From: Erwinia rhapontici
GTDB lineage: Bacteria; Pseudomonadota; Gammaproteobacteria; Enterobacterales; Enterobacteriaceae
Direction of reading: 5' to 3'
Assembly: GCF_012271765.1 (NCBI RefSeq)
Contig: NZ_VRKO01000006.1
Span: 1-64,000 of the forward strand
DNA: 64,000 nucleotides
The notes under the pieces are model-generated. The model was not told where the DNA came from. It worked only from the letters and a program-made list of their open reading frames with translations, and did not search any database. Positions 30,666 to 38,955 of the stretch are shown one piece after another (position 1 is the first letter of the stretch; every line of letters starts with the position of its first letter). The position numbers and the translations under genes are program-made.

Positions 30666-31211
30666 TCAAGAAATAGGCTTAACAACGTGTGTGCAATGCG
30701 GATGATCCGGGATTTTTGGTGACTTCTCCCACTTACCATCCTCATAGGAAGTAACCAGAAGTTTAAGTAGATGGCTAACGTCGTGAGATCTTCCAGCTAA
30801 AGTCTGTGAGCATTGGGATGTGGCCTGCTCCTGAGAGGAGGGCGGCACAAAGCATTCGCTGTTGCCTTTGGAGATTTCGCTTTCAAGAACGGCTTGATTG
30901 TAAAAACGACTAAATTGAGTTCTTACAAGCCGTTCAGCCCAGTTACTTGCGAAAACTTGGTTGCTTCCGGCATGAATTGATAGATGCCGGGCGAGTTGAT
31001 GTTCAACTTCTCTAATGGCTTCTTGAAGTGAGAGCTGATCGCTAGTGAGTCGAGATAAAATCTGCCGGAACTTACCTAGACGGTCGCCCCCCTCAGTAAC
31101 TTTCCCTGAGATTTTATTAGCAGAAATGAGTGCCAGCATATGGTCTTTAAGTGCCGGGTTATTACGAAGTGCATGAGGTATTTCAGAAAATTCAGAAGCA
31201 TAAACAATCAT
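30666..31211 (-). CDS. Hypothetical island protein
   Basis: 181 aa, no family recognised. Mostly helical and soluble-looking, with KDHMLALISANKISGK, a glycine-rich turn (TEGGDRLGKF) and a His/Cys-containing end (HPHCTHVV). AAAGGAG is well placed before the ATG, so it is likely expressed. It lies within the island, next to another unknown gene on the same strand. Confidence 0.6.
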   Translation of the reverse strand: MIVYASEFSEIPHALRNNPALKDHMLALISANKISGKVTEGGDRLGKFRQILSRLTSDQLSLQEAIREVEHQLARHLSIHAGSNQVFASNWAERLVRTQFSRFYNQAVLESEISKGNSECFVPPSSQEQATSQCSQTLAGRSHDVSHLLKLLVTSYEDGKWEKSPKIPDHPHCTHVVKPIS

Positions 31212-31263
31212 TTAAAACTCCTTTACCACTGGTTTTAGTAAGTTTTTAGAGTTGAACGTAGTT

Positions 31264-31539
31264 TCAAGCCCTTGGGTTTAATCTGTAATACTCATTAAGT
31301 CCATCAGTGAAACCTTGGTAATAAGCAACTCTTGGGCTTCTATGGCGGACTTCAGCTGCTTGGCTCTTTAAAATCGAATCAATTGCAGTGGATTCGTTTG
31401 GCAACTGGTTGGAAACGCCAGCGTTAAATCCTAAATCGTATGCACAGCCTGCACACTTATGGCGAAAAGGATAACTTTGGTCTTCTGGGAGGACGCTAAA
31501 AAGAGAGTTATAGCGGTGTGCATCTTGGCAAGTTGCCAT
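31264..31539 (-). CDS. Hypothetical island protein with CxxC motif
   Basis: 91 aa from the ATG at 31539 (an ATG four codons upstream lacks a good ribosome site). Contains HKCAGCAYDLGFNAG, a possible half zinc site, and later YYQGFTDGLNEYY. No family recognised. 52 bases upstream of the 30666-31211 gene on the same strand; the two may form an operon. Confidence 0.55.
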   Translation of the reverse strand: MATCQDAHRYNSLFSVLPEDQSYPFRHKCAGCAYDLGFNAGVSNQLPNESTAIDSILKSQAAEVRHRSPRVAYYQGFTDGLNEYYRLNPRA

Positions 31540-31905
31540 AAGGAACCTCATGATTAGTAATTAATGCTAATGAGATCTGGGTGCAAGATTGTGGTTTTCA
31601 AGAGAAGGAATAGTGGATTTTTCCGCAATGTCAAAATATGTGATTTGCGTCACGTTATTGAGTGTGGCGAATTCAACTCCCTAACTGGAAGCTGAATTCG
31701 TATATCTGCGGAAACCAAAGATTCTGATGATTAGCGGTAAACCTCTTGGATTGGTGTACGAACTACTTTCCCTGCGTTTGTTATGACGATATCAATACGC
31801 ATTTTGGTAGGTTCGCTAGGTGTATCTGTAAGTATCCCGGCAAAACGGCCCATTCACTTTTAGAGATCTTCCGACATACTGATTATGTCACCTGTGGATA
31901 TAGCT

Positions 31906-32172
31906 ATGCGTAAGATCCGATTCACCGAGCACCAGATCATCGCCGTTCTGAAGTCTGTCGAAGCCGGGCGCACCGTCAAAGATGTGTGTCGCGAGGCCGC
32001 TATTTCCGAAGCCAGCTACTACAACTGGAAGGCGAAATATGGCGAGATGGAAGCCGCTGATATCAAAAAAATCAAAGATCTTGAGGACGATAATCGTCGT
32101 CTGAAGCAGATGTTTGCCGATCTGAGTCTGGAATGCCGGGCGCTGAAGGACGTTATCGAAAAAAAGCTCTAA
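31906..32172 (+). CDS. IS3-family transposase OrfA
   Basis: 88-aa DNA-binding protein with a helix-turn-helix (TVKDVCREAAISEASYYNWK) and a leucine-zipper-like C-terminal helix (IKDLEDDNRRLKQMFADLSL) used for multimerisation. In this family it binds the IS ends and moderates transposition. Near its stop lies A-AAA-AAG (32160-32166), where ribosomes can slip -1 into OrfB. Start at 31906 gives the usual MRKIRFTEHQI beginning. Confidence 0.9.
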   Translation: MRKIRFTEHQIIAVLKSVEAGRTVKDVCREAAISEASYYNWKAKYGEMEAADIKKIKDLEDDNRRLKQMFADLSLECRALKDVIEKKL

Positions 32173-33017
32173 AACCAGCGATAAAGCGGGAGCTTGTCAG
32201 CTATCTGACTGCACAATTTTCCATGAGCATCCGCCAGGCATGCAGGACAGTATCGCTGAGCAGGACGGTGTATTTTTATCAGACCGATACCCGGCGTGAT
32301 GAACCAGTGATCCTGGCGTTGACTGAACTGGCAGAACGCTATCCGCGCTACGGATTTAAGAAGCTTTTTCAGGTGCTTCGCAGGCAGGGACACGTCTGGA
32401 ACCACAAGCGTATACACCGGATTTACTGCCTGCTGAAACTCAATTTTCGTCGTAACGGAAAGCAACGCCTGCCGGTGCGCAATCCGGTTCCGCTGGCGAC
32501 GCCGGAAGCACTCAATCAGAGCTGGTCGATTGATTTTATGCACGACGCGCTGACATGTGGCCGACGTTTTCGGACTTTCAACGTCGTGGATGATTTTAAC
32601 CGCGAGGCTCTGGCCATCGAAATTGACCTGAATATCCCGGCGCAGCGGGTTGTGCGGGTGCTGGACAGGATAGTGGCAAACCGTGGATATCCGGTGAAGA
32701 TGCGGATGGATAACGGACCGGAGCTGATATCACTGACTCTGGCACAATGGGCTGAGGACCATGGCGTGATGCTGGAATTTATCAAGCCAGGCAAACCGAC
32801 ACAGAATGCCTTTATCGAACGCTTTAACCGGACGTACCGGACAGAAATCCTGGATTTTTATCTGTTCGGAACGCTGAATGAAGCACGGGAAATTACAGAG
32901 CGCTGGCTGACGGAATACAACAGCGAGCGGCCTCATGAATCCCTGAATAACCTGACACCGGAAGAATACCGGCTGATGGCTGAAAAACCGGAAACCTCAA
33001 AAAGTGTGTGGAACTAA
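32133..33017 (+). CDS. IS3-family transposase OrfB (DDE catalytic part)
   Basis: Catalytic half of the transposase, probably made only as an OrfAB fusion through -1 frameshifting at 32160-32166, since it overlaps OrfA and lacks a convincing start of its own. RNase H-like rve domain with the DDE triad in WSIDFMHDAL, MDNGPELIS and NAFIERFNRTYR. No stop or frameshift interrupts it, so the element may still be mobile. Confidence 0.9.
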   Translation: MPGAEGRYRKKALKPAIKRELVSYLTAQFSMSIRQACRTVSLSRTVYFYQTDTRRDEPVILALTELAERYPRYGFKKLFQVLRRQGHVWNHKRIHRIYCLLKLNFRRNGKQRLPVRNPVPLATPEALNQSWSIDFMHDALTCGRRFRTFNVVDDFNREALAIEIDLNIPAQRVVRVLDRIVANRGYPVKMRMDNGPELISLTLAQWAEDHGVMLEFIKPGKPTQNAFIERFNRTYRTEILDFYLFGTLNEAREITERWLTEYNSERPHESLNNLTPEEYRLMAEKPETSKSVWN

Positions 33018-33044
33018 AACGGGTCTACTTACATAGCGAACCCG

Positions 33045-33276
33045 TAACTCATCAATGATGGGAATTATGTCGAGCAAGGGTGGGTTTTTGGGGGGTGGGG
33101 AATGCAAGCAAAATTGTTGTAAAAAACGAAATTTTTCCACTCCAAAAGAAAATGATTGAATTAGATCTTTGCCTTAGAGATAATTTTATTTGGTTTGAAA
33201 ATTACGAAGTTACTTAATCCAAAATGTTTTTTTGGGCATTAAAAAATGCCCAAAACAGACCTGCTCAAATTCATAT
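33045..33276. other. A+T-rich gap, no gene
   Basis: About 230 bp between the IS and the flavin-reductase gene. No coding potential seen. It may hold the terminator of the upstream two-gene cassette (AAAAATGCCC / GGGCATTTTTT, about 33232-33253). Confidence 0.5.
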
Positions 33277-33855
33277 TTAATTGTTAAAAAAATCGATGTA
33301 TTTTTCATTCTCACCATTTACGACTCCGATCCTATGCATTCCTTTCTTAATTAATAAATCATACCCAAGCGTATTTGGACCGATAGATACTAAATTTTTT
33401 TCAACTATTGCATTATTTAAGTGATAACCTAAAACTTCACAAAACAAGGTTATATGGTCACCTGTTTTTATACGATTAATGACTTTAACTTCGATATTGG
33501 CAATGGCTTCAGCTATGCCGGGTATCTCTACATTAGGCAACTTTAATTTTGTAAATCCACACGTCGAAAATTTATCGATATCTCGACCGCTATAAAATCC
33601 GCACTGCATAGCTTCATTGGCTAACGACTTTCCTGGAATAGCTAAAACCACCTCCTTAGATTGCTCTGCTAAGTGATAAGAATGATTCCTATCTTCTATT
33701 GATATCGCTATCATCGGCGGATTATAAGAACAGGTAGTTGTAAAGCATAACGTAATAATATTAAATCTATTTAATTCAATGTCGGAAAAAATACCTAGCA
33801 TTATTTTACTAGGTTGATAATATTCCCTAAATTTTTTACGAGTAATTTTAATCAT
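33277..33855 (-). CDS. Flavin reductase-like (FMN-binding split-barrel) protein
   Basis: 192-aa protein resembling the flavin reductase-like domain: start region PSKIMLGIFSDIELNRFNIITLCFTTTCSYNPPMIAISI-like (residues 15-53) and FYSGRDIDKFSTCGF, with VIPGIAEAIANIEVKV-type residues leading into HITLFCEVLGYHL. Family members bind FMN or FAD; some reduce free flavin with NAD(P)H, others do not. A+T-rich. Its ATG overlaps the stop of the dCTP-deaminase-like gene (ATGA), with GAGGAG inside that gene, so the two proteins are made together. Confidence 0.72.
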   Translation of the reverse strand: MIKITRKKFREYYQPSKIMLGIFSDIELNRFNIITLCFTTTCSYNPPMIAISIEDRNHSYHLAEQSKEVVLAIPGKSLANEAMQCGFYSGRDIDKFSTCGFTKLKLPNVEIPGIAEAIANIEVKVINRIKTGDHITLFCEVLGYHLNNAIVEKNLVSIGPNTLGYDLLIKKGMHRIGVVNGENEKYIDFFNN

Positions 33856-34775
33856 TTAATAAATCTCCTCAAAAATTTCTCATATATGAAAGTAGCAATT
33901 ATAGAACAAACAATATTGATAATTACTACCAACCACATAGGTTGATTCGAGTCGCTATTAATCCAACCAGCCATAATAGTCGTTAACCCAAATTTATCTA
34001 TCCAAAACGCAGATGCAGTGCCCAAGCCTAATGATGCCAGCCAAGACCAATATTTGATCTTTTTTTCTTGTTTTTGTAATAATGTATTAATTGAATCAAT
34101 ATCAGAAACCAGCTTAATATATGCTCTTGACAATGCAATATCTGTCCGAACGGATTTTTTCTGTATAGCATCAATTGCTATAGAACTTTTAATTTCATCG
34201 AATAATTCTTTCAACTCAACTTTTTCGAAAGCAGAGGTTAACTCCTTATCAATACTTTGCTTAACTTTTGTCGCTCGTACACCACTCCTTCCTTTATGAG
34301 TTATTGATGGTTCATCTGATAATTTTATAAACTCAACCCTGGCAAGGGGAATCCCTTCATCCATTGTTAAAGTTCGGTTGGAGTTATTGATTAACGTGAT
34401 AGATATTTGACCTGTAAATCCCGGATCAACATAAGTATTTTCAGCTGAAAATCCAGCCATAAAAATCTGCCCGACAGTATTTACTCGAGCATAAACATTT
34501 TTAGGTAAAGAAAAAACTTCTTTCGAGTAGACTAATATGGTATCGCCCGGATTAGCGCAAACTTTTCCAGTCGACTCTTCTTTTTCATTTCGTTGAATAT
34601 TACCTTTGTCGTCATATTTGATGAGCTCAAAACCGGCATCTAAAGATAACTCATATGTTGAATATTTAGCTTTGGTCTCATCTGCATTTTCACAAAATAA
34701 TTGCGACAAGGCTTTTTTAATAAAGTTATCCGTTAACATGCCATTGGGATATTCTTTATCGCATAAAAGTGTCAT
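33852..34775 (-). CDS. Membrane-anchored dCTP deaminase/dUTPase-fold protein
   Basis: 307 aa. Residues ~1-165 resemble trimeric dCTP deaminase/dUTPase: STYELSLDAGFEL (like the NGxxxDLRLG motif), YVDPGFTGQISITLINNS and EGIPLARVEFIKL. Key deaminase residues look replaced: the RSSLAR motif reads ARVNTVGQI and the catalytic Glu of VLEF is Thr, while the Asp of the DPGF loop is kept. A helical linker follows (~170-245), then two membrane segments (~247-272, ~282-303). Start 34775 has AAGGA seven bases before it. It may bind rather than deaminate a nucleotide. First of a coupled pair in a genomic island. Confidence 0.7.
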   Translation of the reverse strand: MTLLCDKEYPNGMLTDNFIKKALSQLFCENADETKAKYSTYELSLDAGFELIKYDDKGNIQRNEKEESTGKVCANPGDTILVYSKEVFSLPKNVYARVNTVGQIFMAGFSAENTYVDPGFTGQISITLINNSNRTLTMDEGIPLARVEFIKLSDEPSITHKGRSGVRATKVKQSIDKELTSAFEKVELKELFDEIKSSIAIDAIQKKSVRTDIALSRAYIKLVSDIDSINTLLQKQEKKIKYWSWLASLGLGTASAFWIDKFGLTTIMAGWINSDSNQPMWLVVIINIVCSIIATFIYEKFLRRFIK

Positions 34776-35167
34776 TAGTTTTTCCTTGACTAATCTGGTT
34801 TTAAATGAATAGATCAAATCTATTAGAACTTTCCATTACTATATCAAGCACGATCAATGCGATACAAGTAAAGTTGCATAACCGGGAAGTTTTATATGTT
34901 GAAATTGAAAACATCATTTTTTAGCTCGGTAACTCCAACTTATCCAGGTGCACGTGATCGTATCCCCTTTACGTGAGTGGAAAGTCTTCAACAGGGATGC
35001 GCTTTTTATCGCGCAACACGCTGCAGGTGCTGGGTCAGTCCAACGACGAGGCCCGCTTTTGGCTTTGCAATGCATCGACCCGTTGAAATCAAAGCACATA
35101 CCGGATGGAAATATAATAATTTCTCCAGATCAGCCCAAAAGTCTAGGCTCATCTGAGTTCATATAAG
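34776..35167. other. Gap between cassette and integrase
   Basis: About 390 bp, A+T-rich near the cassette (its promoter should lie here). The right half has short open frames on both strands with no recognisable protein; possibly remnant DNA. Confidence 0.5.
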
Positions 35168-36388
35168 TCATCCGATCAACCGCATTCCTTTCATTCCCCC
35201 TTCAATAATGCTCCCACGATCTGCTGCCATAACAAAGTCCGCCCACCATTGCATCATGGGACGTCGTTGCTCAAGATAGTCGCTGCGGTTATAAGCGCGA
35301 CGTACTTCATTTTTGTCCACATGAGCAAGTGCGGCTTCAATGACATCAGGTGGAAATCCCTGCTCATTAACGGCCGTACTTGCAATAGATCGCAGGCCGT
35401 GTGAAACAAGCACACCACCAAAACCTGCACGTTTCAGTGAAGCGTTGACGGTTTGGCTATTCATTGGCTGGTTGGGCTTGATACGGCTAGGGAAGATAAA
35501 TTCCCGGTTGCCGCTTAACGGCTTCATCAACTCCAGAACAGCCACTGCTTCATCTGACAAGGGAACAGTATGGTCACGGTTCATTTTCATCCGTGATGCG
35601 GGGATTTTCCATTCTCGCGCTTCCAGATCCACTTCATCCCAGCGAGCCTCAGCTGCTTCGGCTGGGCGGGTGATAGTGAGAAGCTGCCACATAAACAGGC
35701 ACCGGGTTGACAGATTGATGCTGGCAGTGCGCATGGTCTGCATCAGTTGCGGTAACTGATCGGGCCGAATGCTTGGCATGTTCTTCTTCTGAGGCTTCTC
35801 GAAGGCTTTGCCAATATTGACGCTGGGAACAGCATCAATCAGACCTGTGTTCTGCGCGTAAATCATAACTTCATTGATACGCTGGCAAAGGCGACGGACG
35901 GTTTCTAATGCTCCTCTTGCCTGTACTGGTTGTACTGCCTGAACCAATATATGGGCTTTGATATCGGTGAGGCTTACATCACCGATTGCAGGAAAAACAT
36001 CTCTCTCCAGTGAACGCCAGATATCTTCGGCGTAGTCTTCTGTGACGCTGGCTTTCTTGATGTTCCACCAACGTTCAGCGACAAGTTTGAACGTGTTGGT
36101 CTTTGCTTCCAGAGAATTCCTTGCCAGTTCTTTCTGGTGTTCCTGAGGGCCGATCTCTTTTGCCAGTAATGCACGAGATTCAGCTCTGAGTTTACGCGCA
36201 TCAGAAAGTGAGACGGCAGGGTAGACACCGAAGCTCTGTTTGGTTCGCTGTTTTGTCAGCGGTCGATAGTAACGGAACTGCCAGAGTTTACTACCACTGA
36301 ACTTGATTAATAGAGTAAGCCCGTCACCATCATACAGCTGGTAATCGACGTCTTTAGGTTTGGCGGCTTTGATTTCTGTATCGGTCAA
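35168..36388 (-). CDS. P4-type tyrosine integrase of the tmRNA island
   Basis: 406-aa site-specific recombinase that inserts and excises the island at ssrA. N-terminal DUF4102 arm-binding domain (DGDGLTLLIKFSGSKLWQFRYY), core-binding domain, then catalytic residues: Arg in TRPAEAAEARW, His-x-x-Arg in SHGLRSIAST, His in AALAHVD and nucleophile Tyr in RAYNRSDY. The true ATG (about 36409, MASQT...) is out of frame: one extra base compared with the decayed copy shifts the first ~8 codons, leaving a TTG at 36388 as the only start seen. Confidence 0.88.
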   Translation of the reverse strand: MTDTEIKAAKPKDVDYQLYDGDGLTLLIKFSGSKLWQFRYYRPLTKQRTKQSFGVYPAVSLSDARKLRAESRALLAKEIGPQEHQKELARNSLEAKTNTFKLVAERWWNIKKASVTEDYAEDIWRSLERDVFPAIGDVSLTDIKAHILVQAVQPVQARGALETVRRLCQRINEVMIYAQNTGLIDAVPSVNIGKAFEKPQKKNMPSIRPDQLPQLMQTMRTASINLSTRCLFMWQLLTITRPAEAAEARWDEVDLEAREWKIPASRMKMNRDHTVPLSDEAVAVLELMKPLSGNREFIFPSRIKPNQPMNSQTVNASLKRAGFGGVLVSHGLRSIASTAVNEQGFPPDVIEAALAHVDKNEVRRAYNRSDYLEQRRPMMQWWADFVMAADRGSIIEGGMKGMRLIG

Positions 36389-36573
36389 TGGCTATGGTTT
36401 GACTTGCCATGCTCAGTCTCTGCTCCTGGAGGCCCATCGAAAAACATAATCGTTTTCATTGGCCTATCAATGGGCCTAAAATGTTCGGATTTAATGAGTT
36501 GAGTTCGGACTTCGCGGGGCAAATCGAGGGCACAAAAAAGCCCACTCGGCGTTAACCTTGTGGGCTTTCAGGA

Positions 36574-36625
36574 CTTCTACGCGGTCGGCTCTGGAACCGC
36601 CGCGAAAAGATTTGGTGGAGCTGGC
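36574..36625. repeat. att-type direct repeat, tmRNA copy
   Basis: 52 bases identical to 30519-30570. The right end overlaps the last 13 bases of ssrA, so insertion left tmRNA complete. A hairpin (AGCCCAC / GTGGGCT, 36539-36566) that probably terminates ssrA lies next to it. Confidence 0.92.
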
Positions 36626-36976
36626 GGGAGTTGAACCCGCGTCCAGAATTACTACACCGTCGGCACTACATGCTTAGTCCATCTTTACATTCGCCGGTCA
36701 GCTGCGAACGGACACGCCACTGACAAACTAGCCTGATTAGATTTTAGCGCTTCAACCCCAGGCAAGGTATTCACGCGAGTTCTTTTAGGTTTGACCTCTC
36801 TTGATCCCCGTCTTAAGAACGGAAGCTAGGGAGAGAGGGCTCTAAGCAGGTTATTAAGCTGCTAGTGCGTAGTTTTCGTCGTTTGCAACTATTTTTTTGC
36901 GGCTTTTTACGAGGCAAACCGCCCCTCGGCATGCTCCTAGGGCTTTGCAAATCCTGTCGAATCCAGAATCAGCCCC
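36613..36976 (-). ncRNA. ssrA: Transfer-messenger RNA
   Basis: 364-nt tmRNA that rescues stalled ribosomes and tags the nascent peptide. 5' end GGGGCTGATTCTGG, 3' end GGTTCAACTCCCGCCAGCTCCACCA with encoded CCA and T-arm. The tag frame at 36854-36886 reads ANDENYALAA-stop, the E. coli tag. The 3' end is the attachment site of the neighbouring island, and the partner gene smpB lies 49 bases upstream. Confidence 0.98.
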
Positions 36977-37025
36977 AAGTACTGTTTCGCAGTATATCAG
37001 AAAAACCTGTCGTTGTACCAGTAGG

Positions 37026-37508
37026 TTAGCGATTAGCGTGCTTCATGATACGTGCTTTGTCTTGTTTCCACTCACGATCTTTAATGTCATCGCGCTTGTC
37101 GTGCTCTTTCTTACCTTTCGCCACGCCGATCTTCAGCTTGGCCCAGGCATTCTTCCAGTACATCGACAGTGCAACGATAGTAAAACCATCACGATTGGCT
37201 TTACCAATCAGGCTATCCAGCTCGCGCTTTTTCAGCAGCAGCTTACGGCTGCGCGTGGGATCGCAAACATAATGCGATGAGGCGACGCTCAGAGGCTGGA
37301 AAGTTGACCCGAACAGGTAGGCTTCGCCATCGCGTAGCATGATGTAGCTATCACTGATGTTGGCCTTACCGGCGCGGAGAGATTTGACTTCCCATCCCTG
37401 GAGCGAAAGCCCGGCTTCGAACTCTTCTTCGATGAAGTATTCGTGGCGGGCGCGCTTGTTCATGGCAATGGTCGCGGAACCGGGTTTATGTGCTTTTTTC
37501 TTTGTCAT
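37026..37508 (-). CDS. smpB: SsrA-binding protein SmpB
   Basis: 160-aa partner of tmRNA that fills the decoding site and carries tmRNA to stalled ribosomes. OB-fold body with [25 protein letters not shown] and [14 protein letters not shown], and a basic C-terminal tail ([16 protein letters not shown]...) that reads the empty mRNA channel. Start [11 protein letters not shown] at 37508 matches E. coli; the upstream extension is not conserved. Confidence 0.97.
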   Translation of the reverse strand: MTKKKAHKPGSATIAMNKRARHEYFIEEEFEAGLSLQGWEVKSLRAGKANISDSYIMLRDGEAYLFGSTFQPLSVASSHYVCDPTRSRKLLLKKRELDSLIGKANRDGFTIVALSMYWKNAWAKLKIGVAKGKKEHDKRDDIKDREWKQDKARIMKHANR

Positions 37509-37667
37509 AGTGCCACTTAGTGTACATGAAGCAGTGATTAATGGCATCCCCTGTAGCGCCAGGCATGGGGGAAAAGCCTATTCTAGCAGATGGTTAGCAG
37601 GAGAGAATTTTTGTTTGATTGCCGGCGATGGTATTATTGGTATGTTTAGAAAATGACAGGAATCGAT

Positions 37668-38102
37668 ATGTCCCAGATTAGTCGTTCGGCGCTGGTGCCG
37701 TACAGTGCGGAACAAATGTACCGCTTAGTGAATGATGTTGACAGTTATCCGCAGTTTTTGCCGGGTTGCACCGGTAGCCGGGTGCTGGATGCCAGTTCCG
37801 ATCAAATGACGGCCTCGGTGGATGTCTCTAAAGCTGGAATCAGTAAGACTTTTGTCACGCGTAACACGCTGACGGATAACCAAAGCATCCATATGCAACT
37901 CGTTGACGGTCCGTTCCGCAAACTGAGCGGCGGCTGGCGCTTTACGGCGTTGAGCGATGAAGCCTGCAAAGTGGAGTTAAATCTGGATTTCGAGTTCACC
38001 AATATGCTGGTCGAACTGGCTTTTGGCCGTATTTTTAAAGAGCTGGCCAGCAGCATGGTACAGGCTTTCACCCAGCGCGCGAAAGAGGTGTACAGTGCCT
38101 GA
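37668..38102 (+). CDS. ratA: RatA, START-domain toxin/coenzyme Q-binding protein
   Basis: 144-aa polyketide-cyclase/START-like protein (PasT). In E. coli it was reported to block association of 30S and 50S subunits; eukaryotic relatives (Coq10) bind coenzyme Q. Conserved blocks are [32 protein letters not shown] and [19 protein letters not shown]. Start at 37668 has AGGA six bases upstream; ORF start at 37653 is less likely. Divergent from smpB, overlaps ratB. Confidence 0.92.
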   Translation: MSQISRSALVPYSAEQMYRLVNDVDSYPQFLPGCTGSRVLDASSDQMTASVDVSKAGISKTFVTRNTLTDNQSIHMQLVDGPFRKLSGGWRFTALSDEACKVELNLDFEFTNMLVELAFGRIFKELASSMVQAFTQRAKEVYSA

Positions 38103-38382
38103 TATCGCTGTTGAAGTGGTGTATGCATTGCCGGATAAACAGTACCTTTACAGCGTAAAGGTCGAAGAGGGCAGCACCGTTGAGCAGGCCATTGTCGCTT
38201 CTGGTCTGCTGGCTCTACGCAGCGATATTGATTTGCAGGAAAACAAAGTAGGCATCTTCAGTCGCGCGGTTAAACTGCATGATGTGGTACAGAGCGGCGA
38301 TCGTATTGAAATCTATCGTCCGCTGATCGCCGACCCTAAAGATCTTCGTCGTCAGCGTGCTGAACGCGCGGCAAAAAAATAA
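38095..38382 (+). CDS. ratB: RatB family ubiquitin-fold protein
   Basis: 95-aa protein of the RnfH/RatB family with a beta-grasp (ubiquitin-like) fold. Starts at GTG 38095, overlapping the end of ratA by 8 bases, so translation is coupled. Conserved [13 protein letters not shown], the [13 protein letters not shown] strand and the end [14 protein letters not shown]. It was paired with RatA as a candidate antitoxin, but that role is doubtful. Confidence 0.92.
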   Translation: MPDIAVEVVYALPDKQYLYSVKVEEGSTVEQAIVASGLLALRSDIDLQENKVGIFSRAVKLHDVVQSGDRIEIYRPLIADPKDLRRQRAERAAKK

Positions 38383-38404
38383 GGCGCAATCTGCGCCTTA
38401 TCTT
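38381..38404. terminator. ratB/bamE terminator
   Basis: AAGGCGCA / TGCGCCTT stem beginning at the ratB stop codon, with TATCTTG on one side and a long A run (TTTTTTT on the minus strand) on the other; can serve both convergent genes. Confidence 0.65.
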
Positions 38405-38424
38405 GTTGAGCTCACAACCTGCTT

Positions 38425-38772
38425 TTAGCCTGCGTTAGCAGACAGAGCAGCTTTGTTATCAATGTTAGTCAGTGTGCCGCTCTGATCGAAGGTCAGGGTC
38501 AGTGTCTGCTGCTTCACCGCCTCGTGGCCTGGCTGCTGGCGGAACACGTAATACCAGACGTTGCTGCCAAACGGATCATGCATCATCGGCGTACCCAGGG
38601 TATAGGCAACCTGCTGCTGGGTCATCCCCGTATGAATTTTAGCAACATCGTTGGCGACCAGGTAGTTGCCCTGGTTGATATCCGGGCGGTAAACCACGCG
38701 CTCCAGAGTGGAACAACCCGCGGTCATCATCAGAAGAACCACCGCAGCAGCAGTCAGCGTTTTACAGCGCAT
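38425..38772 (-). CDS. bamE: BAM complex lipoprotein BamE
   Basis: Outer-membrane lipoprotein (SmpA) of the BAM complex that inserts beta-barrel proteins. Signal sequence with lipobox MTAGC (Cys 20), then the conserved [15 protein letters not shown] and [21 protein letters not shown], which contact BamA/BamD and phosphatidylglycerol. Start [10 protein letters not shown] at 38772 as in E. coli. Confidence 0.96.
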   Translation of the reverse strand: MRCKTLTAAAVVLLMMTAGCSTLERVVYRPDINQGNYLVANDVAKIHTGMTQQQVAYTLGTPMMHDPFGSNVWYYVFRQQPGHEAVKQQTLTLTFDQSGTLTNIDNKAALSANAG

Positions 38773-38955
38773 AATCAATGTTTATTCCTTTGTGGCTATA
38801 TTCGTTTCCCCTGAAACCGCAGCTCCGGGTCTTTCGGGTTTATCAGTGTGCAATGATGATACCAGCGTAACTTGCCGATGATAATAAACCTTTCCGCAGT
38901 TTAAAACCTCTGCGAAGCAACGATATGACCACAATCCGGTAAAAAAGTGCAATCT

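Larger units (their letters stand above)
31810..33044 (+). mobile_element. IS3-family insertion sequence (IS407-like group)
   Basis: About 1.23 kb with imperfect ends GGTTCGCTAGGTGT (left) and GGTTCGCTATGTAAG (right, read from the minus strand). Two overlapping frames with a slippery A-AAA-AAG encode OrfA and the OrfAB transposase; both look intact. Flanking GTA on each side could be a 3-bp target duplication, though exact ends are uncertain by a base. Confidence 0.85.

Noticed and set aside
34914-35099. 61-codon minus-strand frame beside the island integrase
   Set aside because: No start signal and low-complexity translation; probably chance.
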